Positions 7,186-14,169 are shown, counted from the stretch's first letter. The stretch is DNA of 16,473 nucleotides from JAWLBW01 sp041687475 (GCA_041687475.1 JAWLBW010000077.1:1-16473), one strand, 5' to 3'. A program made the numbers and translations. Notes: generated from the sequence alone by a model not told the origin.

Positions 7186-8292
7186 GTGCGCCTGCGCACT
7201 CTGGAACTTTTCGCGTACCGCAATCATGCGCAGGTTTCGCTCGCCTTCGAAAGCCGGCTGCAGCTCATCACGGGCGCCAACGCCCGGGGAAAGACCAACC
7301 TGGTCGAAGCGGTGTACGTACTTGCCACCGGTCGCTCGTTCCGGCGGCAGGCGCACAACCGCGACCTGATTCGCAGCGGTGAAGACGAAGCAGCGCTAAG
7401 GGGACGCATCGAGCGCGACGGTCTCGAGACCGATTTGAGCGTGCGCATTTCCCGGAAAGGGCAGCGTCGACTCATCGTCAACAACAACGAAGTTCACTAC
7501 CTTCGCGACTACGTGCGGCATCTGAGCGTGGTCGCATTCCAACCCGAAGACCTGCTCATGGTTCGCGGCGGACCCGATCTGCGCCGTGAATTCATGGATC
7601 GGGCGGCGTTTACCCTGCTGCCCGAATATCTTGACGACTACAACCGTTATCAGCGCGCGCTTGCCGGACGTAACCAGCTGTTGAAGGAGGGCGCCCGAGG
7701 CGATCATCTGGGAGCGTGGACCGAGGAACTGGCCACGACCGGTGCACGGCTGGCCGGTACGCGCCGCCGCTTTCTCGACGAGCTGTTGCCCGATGCCACG
7801 GCGGCTTTTGCCGACATTTTTGGTGGGGCGGTTCTTCAGCTTGGCTACGAACCGAATCCGTCGCGCCTGAATGAGGCGTCGGTCGACGATTGGCGCGATA
7901 TTCTACTGGAAGAGCTGTGGTCGCGCGAAGCCGATGACCGCGAACGCGGTTTTACGACCATCGGTCCGCATCGTGACGACCTGGCCATGCGCATCGACGG
8001 ACGCGACGCCAGGCAGTACGCTTCGCAGGGGCAGACGCGAGCCTTGGTGCTGGCGCTGCGTATTGCCCAGATACGCCATGCCGCCACGGTGCTCGGGTCG
8101 CCACCCCTATTCATACTCGACGACGTCGGCAGTGAGCTCGATGAAGAACGTCGCGGCTATCTTACGCGCTTTCTGGGCGAATCGGGCGTTCAGGCATTGG
8201 TGACGGCCACCGAGGCCTCGTTGATGCCGGGCGTGTCGGAAGTGGCCGAGGTGTTTTCCATTGGCGACGATGGGGCGGTTTTTCGGGTGTAG
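7186..8292 (+). CDS. recF: DNA replication and repair protein RecF
   Basis: SMC-like ATPase that, with RecO and RecR, helps load RecA at single-strand gaps. The product is 368 aa, the family's usual size. Walker A is GANARGKT at 30-37, matching the family form GxNAxGKTN. The RecF-typical VVAFQPEDLLMVRGGP and RREFMDR follow. Near the C-terminus are the ABC-type signature region YASQGQTRALVLAL and Walker B LFILDDVGSELD. The GTG start lies 9 bases after dnaN with only a weak ribosome site, consistent with coupled translation. In many genomes gyrB comes next; here an accessory island follows. Confidence 0.96.
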   Translation: MRLRTLELFAYRNHAQVSLAFESRLQLITGANARGKTNLVEAVYVLATGRSFRRQAHNRDLIRSGEDEAALRGRIERDGLETDLSVRISRKGQRRLIVNNNEVHYLRDYVRHLSVVAFQPEDLLMVRGGPDLRREFMDRAAFTLLPEYLDDYNRYQRALAGRNQLLKEGARGDHLGAWTEELATTGARLAGTRRRFLDELLPDATAAFADIFGGAVLQLGYEPNPSRLNEASVDDWRDILLEELWSREADDRERGFTTIGPHRDDLAMRIDGRDARQYASQGQTRALVLALRIAQIRHAATVLGSPPLFILDDVGSELDEERRGYLTRFLGESGVQALVTATEASLMPGVSEVAEVFSIGDDGAVFRV

Positions 8293-8299
8293 TCGGGCT

Positions 8300-8339
8300 T
8301 GACCATCAGACTGTCTGACTTTCGGACCGTCAGACCACT
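8300..8339 (-). repeat. Octamer array, left side of the four-helix-bundle gene
   Basis: Five consecutive 8-base units of the type NGACYNTC on the plus strand (for example AGACTGTC, TGACTTTC), the last one decayed. In reverse complement the units read GANRGTCN, the same family as the array at 8851-8890, so the two arrays are in opposite orientation around the gene at 8381-8758. The array starts 8 bases after the recF stop. Confidence 0.65.
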
Positions 8340-8380
8340 CTCCACTGGAACTGCAGGAAGACCTGGAAACTTCCGACTTC

Positions 8381-8758
8381 TTACCTGATCCAATTTTGCG
8401 GTTCGGATATCATGCGATTGAGCTGAGCGATGATGTGATCGTAACGCTTCTCGAGCGACACTACCGTAGCTTGGTCCAGGTAGTCACAGCGTAGGCAGAA
8501 GTCGAGCCAACATATCGTTTCCGACGCCTCGGTTTCCGCATCATTCAATTTGGCAATGAAAGCGGCACGATAGCGACGTCTACGCCAACCTTCGGTGATA
8601 TTGGCGCAGACGGAACGGGAAGACCGTAGGACCTGATGAGTAAGATTGAACCGTTCGTACATGGGGAAGTCCCGGCTCAAGTCAAAGATCATCATCGCCG
8701 CATCCATGGCGTTCTGGTAGACGTTGAGTTCTTTGAATCCGGAAATACGGCCGCCCAT
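8381..8758 (-). CDS. Four-helix-bundle protein, 23S rRNA intervening-sequence (IVP/S23) family
   Basis: 125 aa, matching the small proteins first found encoded inside intervening sequences of 23S rRNA genes in Leptospira and Coxiella and now known as free-standing genes in many bacteria. Family marks are an N-terminal GFKELNVYQNAM (7-18), then LTHQVLRSSRSVCANITEGW at 39-58, the equivalent of the usual LTSQLRRAAVSIPSNIAEG, then an arginine cluster, then a helix with LNDAETEASET. All four helices are predicted amphipathic. No enzyme motif is visible and the biological role of the family is unsettled. No rRNA surrounds it here: it is a lone minus-strand gene between recF and an acyl-CoA dehydrogenase, bracketed by inverted octamer arrays, which suggests acquisition as a unit. 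The ribosome site is weak (AGG about 10 bases before ATG). Confidence 0.9.
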   Translation of the reverse strand: MGGRISGFKELNVYQNAMDAAMMIFDLSRDFPMYERFNLTHQVLRSSRSVCANITEGWRRRRYRAAFIAKLNDAETEASETICWLDFCLRCDYLDQATVVSLEKRYDHIIAQLNRMISEPQNWIR

Positions 8759-8809
8759 TGCTCTAACCTAGTGTTCGCTTTCTCGCAGGTCAAGGAAAAA
8801 GCAACATGT

Positions 8810-8830
8810 AGCGGCACAGGCTATGCCGCT
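8810..8830. repeat. Perfect hairpin upstream of the four-helix-bundle gene
   Basis: AGCGGCA (8810-8816) and TGCCGCT (8824-8830) form a 7-bp stem with a 7-base loop, about 50 bases upstream of the minus-strand start at 8758. No adjoining T run fits a terminator, so an operator or part of the accessory island is more likely. The rest of the 316-bp gap 8759-9074 holds the repeats and the promoter listed separately. Confidence 0.5.
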
Positions 8831-8850
8831 GATGATTCAACCTGGTCATG

Positions 8851-8890
8851 GTCAGTCTGTTGGTCTGCGAGTCTGATGGTCTGTAGGTCA
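8851..8890 (+). repeat. Octamer array, right side of the four-helix-bundle gene
   Basis: Five units at an exact 8-base period with consensus GNNRGTCW, for example GTTGGTCT and GATGGTCT. The GTC core falls at 8855, 8863, 8871, 8879 and 8887. It is the same repeat family as 8300-8339 in the opposite orientation. Confidence 0.7.
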
Positions 8891-8907
8891 GAACCTGCTC
8901 CCCCCTT

Positions 8908-8999
8908 ACCATCTCCCCTTCAGCGGAAAGTCCGTAGAACCGCATCACTCCCTCGCACGCTCTCACCATCTCCCCTTCAACGGGAATGTCGTGCAACCG
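8908..8999. repeat. Imperfect direct repeat, 57-bp spacing
   Basis: ACCATCTCCCCTTCA occurs at 8908-8922 and 8965-8979. The similarity continues to about 35 bases (28 identical by my count) and ends in AACCG both times. The 57-base spacing is divisible by three, but neither strand gives a convincing gene, so I read it as a non-coding repeat. Confidence 0.65.
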
Positions 9000-9007
9000 T
9001 TCCCCCC

Positions 9008-9056
9008 TTGACATGCCGGGCGGGGATTGGTTCAATTGATTGATTAGTCAATCAAT
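9008..9056 (+). promoter_or_regulatory. Acyl-CoA dehydrogenase promoter with overlapping palindromic operator
   Basis: TTGACA (9008-9013) and TTCAAT (9031-9036) are 17 bases apart, a good sigma-70 pair. Starting on the -10 is an inverted repeat with 9-base arms, ATTGATTGA (9035-9043) and TCAATCAAT (9048-9056), separated by TTAG. Size and symmetry are typical of TetR-family operators, and the position over the -10 and start site implies repression. No regulator gene is present in the window. Confidence 0.7.
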
Positions 9057-9074
9057 AACTCGGGAGTCCATCCG

Positions 9075-10226
9075 ATGCGTTACGATTACTTCACCGAAGA
9101 ACACGAAATGTTCCGTTCGCAGCTGCGGAAGTTTGTTACCGACGAGCTGGTGCCGAACGTAGATGAGTGGGAAGAAGCAGGAATCTTTCCGCGTTGGGTT
9201 TTCGAGAAGATGGGCGAGCTGGGCTTCCTTGGTGCGAACTTCGCCGAAGATTGCGGCGGTTCGGGCGGCGATTACTGGTACGCCGTCGTTCGCGGTGAAG
9301 AACTCGTACGCTGTAACTCGGCGGGCACGGCGCTGAGTCTGATGGTGCAGACCGATATGGCCACGCCCATCATCGCCCACATCGGCACGAAGGAGCAGAA
9401 GGACGAATTCCTGGTTCCCGCCATGCAGGGCAAGAAAATTGCGGCCATCTGCGTGAGCGAACCGGGCGCAGGCTCCGACGTGGCGAACATCAAGACGACG
9501 GCCAAACGCGACGGCGATGATTACGTCATCAACGGTTCGAAGATGTGGATCACGAACGGTACGCGGGCCGACTTTCTCACCATGGCCGTGCGCACGAACA
9601 CCGATGTACCCGGTTATGCGGGCATCAGCTTCATGACGGTTCCCACCGATCTGCCCGGTATCAGCATCGGAAAGAAGTTGAACAAGGTCGGCAACCGCGC
9701 CTCGGATACGGCACTGCTGTATTTCGAGGACGTGCGCGTTCCCAAGCGCTATCTGCTGGGTGAAGAGAACCACGGCTTCATTCACATCATGCAGAACTTT
9801 CAGGGCGAACGATTGATGGGTTCGGTCGGCGCCATTGCCGGGGCACAGCACATTCTCGATGAAACCATCAAGTATGTAACGGAGCGCGAGGCGTTCGGAC
9901 GTCCGCTCAGCAAGTTCCAGGTTACCCGTCACAAGCTGGCCGAGCTGCAGACCAACATCGACGTCGGCCGTGCGTTCGTTTACGCCGTCTGCGACAAGTT
10001 CAACAAGGGTGTGGAAGACGTTACCCGCGAGGTTTCGATGGCCAAGCTGTATGCCGGTGAAATGGCCGTGCGCAACGTCGATGAATGCATGCAGCTGCAC
10101 GGCGGCGCCGGCTATGTCGACGAATACATGGTTTCGCGGGCGTGGCGCGACACCCGCCTGGTGACGATAGGCGGGGGCACCTCGCAGATCATGAAGGAAA
10201 TCATCAGCAAGCTGATGGGCCTGTAA
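9075..10226 (+). CDS. Acyl-CoA dehydrogenase, long-chain/isovaleryl type
   Basis: FAD enzyme that introduces the alpha-beta double bond into an acyl-CoA and passes electrons to ETF. The product is 383 aa, the usual single-domain length. The FAD/substrate signature CVSEPGAGSD is at 126-135 and WITNGTRAD at 158-166. The second signature region is near GGAGYVDEYMVSR (343-355). In short- and medium-chain enzymes the catalytic base is the glutamate in the C-terminal YEGT motif; here that motif reads IGGGTSQI (365-372) with glycine. QGER at 243-246 instead supplies E245, where long-chain and isovaleryl-CoA dehydrogenases carry their base. The ATG has GGGAG (9062-9066) 8 bases upstream. The gene has its own promoter, palindromic operator and terminator. 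The actual substrate cannot be read from sequence. Confidence 0.95.
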   Translation: MRYDYFTEEHEMFRSQLRKFVTDELVPNVDEWEEAGIFPRWVFEKMGELGFLGANFAEDCGGSGGDYWYAVVRGEELVRCNSAGTALSLMVQTDMATPIIAHIGTKEQKDEFLVPAMQGKKIAAICVSEPGAGSDVANIKTTAKRDGDDYVINGSKMWITNGTRADFLTMAVRTNTDVPGYAGISFMTVPTDLPGISIGKKLNKVGNRASDTALLYFEDVRVPKRYLLGEENHGFIHIMQNFQGERLMGSVGAIAGAQHILDETIKYVTEREAFGRPLSKFQVTRHKLAELQTNIDVGRAFVYAVCDKFNKGVEDVTREVSMAKLYAGEMAVRNVDECMQLHGGAGYVDEYMVSRAWRDTRLVTIGGGTSQIMKEIISKLMGL

Positions 10227-10253
10227 GCAGCCTCAGGCAGCCTGTTCTGTTCG

Positions 10254-10290
10254 AGACCGGTCTTCCCCTTTGGGTAGGCCGGTCTTTTTT
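10254..10290 (+). terminator. Rho-independent terminator of the acyl-CoA dehydrogenase gene
   Basis: AGACCGG (10254-10260) pairs with CCGGTCT (10279-10285), with possible extra pairing of TTCCC/GGGTA inside the loop, followed by six T (10285-10290). It lies 28 bases after the stop codon. Confidence 0.88.
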
Positions 10291-10378
10291 GTTTGGAACC
10301 GGATTGTCGTCTACGCGAGCATTCGACGATGAGTTTCGTCATGGGCGTGCGAAGCCCTTTCGATATTGTATGTTTACG

Positions 10379-10407
10379 TTGACATGGGCGGCCCATGGCG
10401 CTAGACT
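10379..10407 (+). promoter_or_regulatory. Promoter of the 10503 lipoprotein gene with a palindrome in its spacer
   Basis: TTGACA (10379-10384) and TAGACT (10402-10407) are 17 bases apart. The spacer holds a perfect palindrome, CATGGGC-G-GCCCATG (10383-10397), well placed for a repressor or for a spacer-binding activator. The leader to the ATG at 10503 would be about 90 bases. Confidence 0.6.
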
Positions 10408-10502
10408 TTCCGATCGCCGGGTAAGTGGTCGAGGGGCAGGCATGCGTTGTTTTGCATGGGTCATGTCGCCATTGAAATTTTCGGGGAACAACAGGGATCG
10501 AT

Positions 10503-11660
10503 ATGAGACTGATAAGGGGAAGCGCGCTGGCGCTCGTAGCGTTGATTGGCCTTACGGGTTGCGGCGACCTGGTTTCGGCCATTCAGGACGGTATTCGCCA
10601 GGCCGCTATTGATGCGGTATTGGCCGAAGTTCAGCAGCAGGGTGGTACGGCCCTGGTGGTCAAGGCGGGTGAGGAGGCAACGGTAGCCGTGAGCGATGCG
10701 ACGAGCCCGATCTACGGGACGAAGCTGGTGCTTCCGGCCGACGCGCTTCCGCTCGGCGTAAACGAAGCCATCGTGAGCATGGCGAATCTTCCGGGTTTCG
10801 TGACGAACGATCCGGCCTGGCTTCTCGAGGGGCCGGGAGTCGACATTCAGGTTCGTGCGCTGCCTTCGTTGCAGCCGGTCACGCTTGCGACCGACGCCAC
10901 GGTTTTCCTCCCCTATTTTGAAGACGTGACCGACACGGCGGGCCTGGTACTGGGTCATCTTGGACAGAGCGGATGGGAAGTGCTGGGCGGCCAGGAATTG
11001 CATGAAGACGGCACGCTTTCGGGTCTTACACGCTCGTTCAGCCCGTTTGCGGTTCTACGTGCGGCGCCCGACACGCCTACCGAGCCGACCGACCCCGTTG
11101 ATCCGGGCGACGGCAACAATGGGGGAACCCAGTCTTTTACCTACAAGGTAACCGATACCACGGGCGTGCTGTGCGAAGGCGAGATTGCCTCTCCGCCGGC
11201 TCCGGTGGGTGCCACATTCCGTTACTACTATATAACTGGTGGTAATTACATTAATTATGCCTTTTATACCGACGACGTGAGGGTCAGCCTCGAACTGTAC
11301 GGCCAGCAGAACACGACCGCCGTGAGTACGGAAAAGACCATTACCGCGTATGACAGCATTCTCCACGACTACAGCTCGGTCAACTTCGAGGTCAAGTGTA
11401 CCCCCGAGGGTGGCGCCGAGACTTCGTATGCCGAGGTGGGCGATTGGAGTGCGCTCATGAAGGTTGGCCAGCGCACCGTTTCGGACAGCGGGTATTACTC
11501 GTGCACGGCCACGCTGAACCCTGATTTCTGTGACTACGAGAAGGGGCTTGCGAACGTCAACATTACCGTAAATTACGCGGCGACCAACGATGCCTGGGTA
11601 TCGTTAAGCGGACCTCTGCGCAGCGTGTGGACGGAAAGCGAAACGCCAAGGTGGGATTGA
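10503..11660 (+). CDS. Putative outer-membrane lipoprotein, unrecognised family
   Basis: 385 aa. The signal peptide MRLIRGSALALVALIGLTGC has a lipobox LTGC with Cys20 as the lipidated residue; glycine follows rather than aspartate, which fits outer-membrane sorting. Residues 60-187 form a beta-rich domain (GTKLVLPADAL, VTLATDATVFLPYF, a late SFSPFAVL) that recalls ZU5-like sandwich domains in surface proteins; this is a guess from pattern. A Pro/Thr/Asp/Gly linker (188-209) leads to a second beta-rich domain with four cysteines (224, 299, 334, 343) and an Ig-like DSGYYSC segment. Codons for residues about 240-255 (YYYITGGNYINYAFY) are much more AT-rich than their surroundings. AGGGA (10493-10497) lies 5 bases before ATG. 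I do not recognise a function; surface adhesion or structural roles are possible. Confidence 0.8.
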   Translation: MRLIRGSALALVALIGLTGCGDLVSAIQDGIRQAAIDAVLAEVQQQGGTALVVKAGEEATVAVSDATSPIYGTKLVLPADALPLGVNEAIVSMANLPGFVTNDPAWLLEGPGVDIQVRALPSLQPVTLATDATVFLPYFEDVTDTAGLVLGHLGQSGWEVLGGQELHEDGTLSGLTRSFSPFAVLRAAPDTPTEPTDPVDPGDGNNGGTQSFTYKVTDTTGVLCEGEIASPPAPVGATFRYYYITGGNYINYAFYTDDVRVSLELYGQQNTTAVSTEKTITAYDSILHDYSSVNFEVKCTPEGGAETSYAEVGDWSALMKVGQRTVSDSGYYSCTATLNPDFCDYEKGLANVNITVNYAATNDAWVSLSGPLRSVWTESETPRWD

Positions 11661-11682
11661 CGACCCGTTATGGACCGATAGG

Positions 11683-11708
11683 AAGGCGCCCTCCGGGGCG
11701 CCTTTTTT
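11683..11708 (+). terminator. Rho-independent terminator between convergent lipoprotein genes
   Basis: AAGGCGCCC (11683-11691) pairs with GGGCGCCTT (11696-11704) around a TCCG loop, followed by T to 11708. It ends the rightward lipoprotein gene. The short A stretch on its left gives only weak termination for the opposite strand. Confidence 0.92.
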
Positions 11709-11750
11709 GCGTTGTGGAGCAGACGCGAAGGGCGGTGGACGTGTTTGGCT

Positions 11751-12320
11751 TCAGAACGACTGGCGTAGCAGCTTCTTCCGGTCGATGCGGGTGACCAGAC
11801 CTTCCAGGCGCTCGATGAGAACGGGGGCCATGTCGCGTGTGGCGATGAGATTCTCGCGTGCTTCATCCAGCGCGCCTTTGGCCTTGGGTATCTTGTAGAA
11901 GCGCCAGAAGAAGTCTGACGAGGCCTCTTCCTTGAGACGCGATCCTTCAAGGTACAGATAGGCAGCCCGTTCGGCCGTACGGGGCAGGGTTTGGGTAACC
12001 AGTTGCCAGGCCAGCACGAAATCGATCGGATTGGGCGTGGCCTTTCCGGCCACGACGGTTTCGAACCGTTCGATGGTGTGCAGGGTGAAGACCATGGTGG
12101 CCCGCAGGGCGGCGGCTTCCTTTACGAACTTGTCGTACTTGTGCTCACCGATGGTTGTGTAGGTAACCGGTTCTTTCTGCAGGGGATCGTACGGGCTGAA
12201 TTCAAGGCGACCCAGGCCACCGGATACGTCTGATAACTGAATGTTATGGCGCGTTCCGGTGCAGGCGGCCACGGCAAGCAGGAATGCAATGAGAATGGTG
12301 GCCCTGAGCGTCGATTGCAT
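11751..12320 (-). CDS. Small putative lipoprotein, unrecognised family
   Basis: 189 aa from the chosen ATG (12320-12318). The signal peptide MQSTLRATILIAFLLAVAAC has the lipobox VAAC, with Cys20 lipidated and threonine after it. The mature part is mostly predicted helix (KYDKFVKEAAALRATMVFTLHTIERFE; RLKEEASSDFFWRFYKIPKAKGALDEA), with no enzyme motif that I know. The frame is open to 12389 and has ATGs at 12389 and 12353. The most upstream start would overlap the divergent aminotransferase gene, and both would put a long stretch before the signal peptide. The ATG at 12353 is a fair alternative with GAG upstream. The gene converges on the 10503 lipoprotein gene. Function unknown. Confidence 0.78.
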   Translation of the reverse strand: MQSTLRATILIAFLLAVAACTGTRHNIQLSDVSGGLGRLEFSPYDPLQKEPVTYTTIGEHKYDKFVKEAAALRATMVFTLHTIERFETVVAGKATPNPIDFVLAWQLVTQTLPRTAERAAYLYLEGSRLKEEASSDFFWRFYKIPKAKGALDEARENLIATRDMAPVLIERLEGLVTRIDRKKLLRQSF

Positions 12321-12326
12321 GGCATG

Positions 12327-12332
12327 ATTATA
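12327..12332 (-). promoter_or_regulatory. Consensus -10 just before the small lipoprotein start
   Basis: TATAAT on the minus strand ends 6 bases before the ATG at 12320. Transcription would begin at about the start codon, giving a leaderless message, which agrees with the lack of a clear ribosome site there. No -35 is seen at 17 bases. If translation starts at 12353 instead, this is coding sequence. Confidence 0.35.
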
Positions 12333-12379
12333 CTGTTTCCATCGGCTCTCCATCCACTCTCGCCCAATCAGGTGGCCGC

Positions 12380-13513
12380 ATGCCTTCACGTCGCGTCGCG
12401 AATGTGAAACCGTTTCTCGTCATGGATGTACTCGCTCGCGCCAAGGAACTCGAGCGCGCCGGTCACGACATCGTGCACTTCGAGCTCGGCGAACCCGACT
12501 TCGCGACGCCCAAAGCCGTGAAGGAAGCGGCCGCGCGTGCGCTGCAGGACGACGAAACGCACTATACGGCCGCACGGGGTCACCACGAGCTGGTCGACGC
12601 CATTGTCGACATGTACCGCGCCCGCTACGGCGTGACGATCGGTTCCGAACAGGTGGTCGTAAGCTCGGGTACCAGTCCGGTGCTGATGATGGTCTTTCTC
12701 TCGATGCTCGACCCGGGCGACGAGGTCATTATTCCCCGTCCCTATTACCCGTGCTACCCGAACTTCACCATGCTCAGCGGGGGTACGCCGGTATTCGTCG
12801 ACGTGGCGGCCGAAGACGGCTTTCGTGTCGACCCCGAGGCGGTTCGGGCGGCGATTACGCCGCGCACCAAAGCGATCATTCTCAACTCGCCGGGTAACCC
12901 GACGGGTGCCGTGCTCGATGCCGATCGGTTGAAGGCGCTGGCGGCACTGGGGCCGACCATTGTGTCCGATGAGATTTACCACGGTCTTATCTACGAAGGC
13001 AGTGATCACAGCATTCTCGAATTTACCGATCGCGCCTTCGTCATTAACGGCTTCAGCAAGCTGTTCTCCATGACCGGTTGGCGGCTGGGTTATGTCGTGG
13101 TTCCGCCCGAATATGTGCGCACGCTCGAAATTCTGCAGCAGAACATTTTCATTTCAGCCAACAGCTTTGCGCAGTGGGGGGGGCTTGTTGCCCTCAGCGA
13201 CCCCGGCATTCAGGCTCAGTCGGTCGAGATGCGGCGGGCGTATGACGAGCGTCGTCGGGTGATGTTGAAGGGCGTGCGCGAGCTTGGTTTCGAAGTTCCC
13301 GTCGATCCTACCGGCGCCTTTTACGTACTGGCCGATGCGCGGCGTTTCGACAGTGATACGCTGGCCCTGTCGCGCCGGATACTCGAAGAGGCCCACGTCG
13401 CTGTTACACCCGGCGACGACTTCGGACTTCCAGGATATCTGCGTTTCTCTTATACCACCGGCCTGGCACGCATTGAAGAAGGGCTGGCTCGTATGAAAAA
13501 GGTGCTTGCGTGA
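12380..13513 (+). CDS. Class I/II pyridoxal-phosphate aminotransferase (aspartate aminotransferase-like)
   Basis: Fold-type I PLP transaminase, 377 aa. The PLP-binding lysine is K227 in NGFSKLFSMTGWRLGY (223-238). Partners are N173 in NSPGNPTG (169-176), D197 and Y200 in SDEIYHGL (196-203), R235, and R355 in YLRFSYTT, which normally binds the substrate carboxylate. FELGEPDFATP (34-44) is the usual N-terminal segment of the family. This pattern covers aspartate, alanine and aromatic aminotransferases, and the amino donor cannot be told by eye. AGGTGG at 12370-12375 supports the ATG. The stop overlaps the GTG start of engB by 4 bases, so the pair is translationally coupled. The promoter must lie in the 59-bp gap shared with the divergent lipoprotein gene, unless it is inside that gene. 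Confidence 0.92.
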   Translation: MPSRRVANVKPFLVMDVLARAKELERAGHDIVHFELGEPDFATPKAVKEAAARALQDDETHYTAARGHHELVDAIVDMYRARYGVTIGSEQVVVSSGTSPVLMMVFLSMLDPGDEVIIPRPYYPCYPNFTMLSGGTPVFVDVAAEDGFRVDPEAVRAAITPRTKAIILNSPGNPTGAVLDADRLKALAALGPTIVSDEIYHGLIYEGSDHSILEFTDRAFVINGFSKLFSMTGWRLGYVVVPPEYVRTLEILQQNIFISANSFAQWGGLVALSDPGIQAQSVEMRRAYDERRRVMLKGVRELGFEVPVDPTGAFYVLADARRFDSDTLALSRRILEEAHVAVTPGDDFGLPGYLRFSYTTGLARIEEGLARMKKVLA

Positions 13514-14169
13514 AGGTTAAGATTCAGGATATCGATTTCATCGGGTCGATGGTGCGCCGCGACCAGTGGCCCAAGGACGACCTTGGTGCGGTTGCTTTTG
13601 CGGGTCGCAGTAATGTCGGTAAGTCGAGCCTGATCAACAGTCTGCTGAATCGGCGAAACTTCATGCGGGTATCAAAGACGCCCGGGCGCACGCAGCATCT
13701 GAATTTTTTGAAGGTGAATCGGAAGTTTTATTTCGTAGACCTTCCCGGCTTCGGATATGCGAAGGTTCCGGAGAGTATCCGGAAGCAGTGGGGCCCGATG
13801 ATCGAAGAGTATCTTCGTGATGCGGCGTCGCTTCGTGCCGTGGTGCAGATTCTCGATATTCGTCACAAGCCCACCCGCGACGATCTGCAGTTGCTCGATT
13901 GGCTCGAGGAAATGAATATTCCGACGATTCTGGTGGCTACCAAGGCCGACAAACTCTCGGCAAACCAGATCGCCAAGAGCATGAAGTTGATCTCCAATAC
14001 GGTCGACCTTCCCCGAGATGCCTTTACCATCTACTCGTCGGAGACGGGGAAGGGGAGAGACGATCTCTGGGATCGAATTCTGACCGCCCTCGAGGCTCCG
14101 CCCCGTGGTGAGGCTGAAGAAGATGAAGTCGACGAAGTGGAAGACTCGTTCACGGATGCCGAAGACTGA
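13510..14169 (+). CDS. engB: Ribosome biogenesis GTP-binding protein EngB/YsxC/YihA
   Basis: Essential small GTPase for late assembly of the 50S ribosomal subunit. The product is 219 aa. G1 is GRSNVGKS at 32-39, G2 the threonine in KTPGRTQ (56-62), G3 DLPGFGYAK at 77-85, G4 TKAD at 144-147 and G5 SSETGKG at 176-182, all family-typical. The C-terminal tail after residue 200 is strongly acidic (EAEEDEVDEVED), a roughly 20-residue extension. The GTG start overlaps the aminotransferase stop (GTGA), with AGG 7 bases before it. It converges on mnmG. Confidence 0.95.
   Translation: MKVKIQDIDFIGSMVRRDQWPKDDLGAVAFAGRSNVGKSSLINSLLNRRNFMRVSKTPGRTQHLNFLKVNRKFYFVDLPGFGYAKVPESIRKQWGPMIEEYLRDAASLRAVVQILDIRHKPTRDDLQLLDWLEEMNIPTILVATKADKLSANQIAKSMKLISNTVDLPRDAFTIYSSETGKGRDDLWDRILTALEAPPRGEAEEDEVDEVEDSFTDAED

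Noticed and set aside
6175..7356. Long minus-strand open frame opposite dnaN
   Set aside because: Antisense to dnaN and the recF start; no domain or ribosome site.
8381..8758. Intervening sequence within a 23S rRNA gene
   Set aside because: The protein family fits, but no rRNA sequence is recognisable on either side.
8636..9043. Plus-strand open frame across the octamer and 57-bp repeats
   Set aside because: Opposite the start of the four-helix-bundle gene and through non-coding repeats; no family features.
9048..10100. Minus-strand open frame of 350 codons opposite the acyl-CoA dehydrogenase gene
   Set aside because: Shadow of a high-GC gene; composition rich in His/Gln/Arg as expected of an antisense frame.
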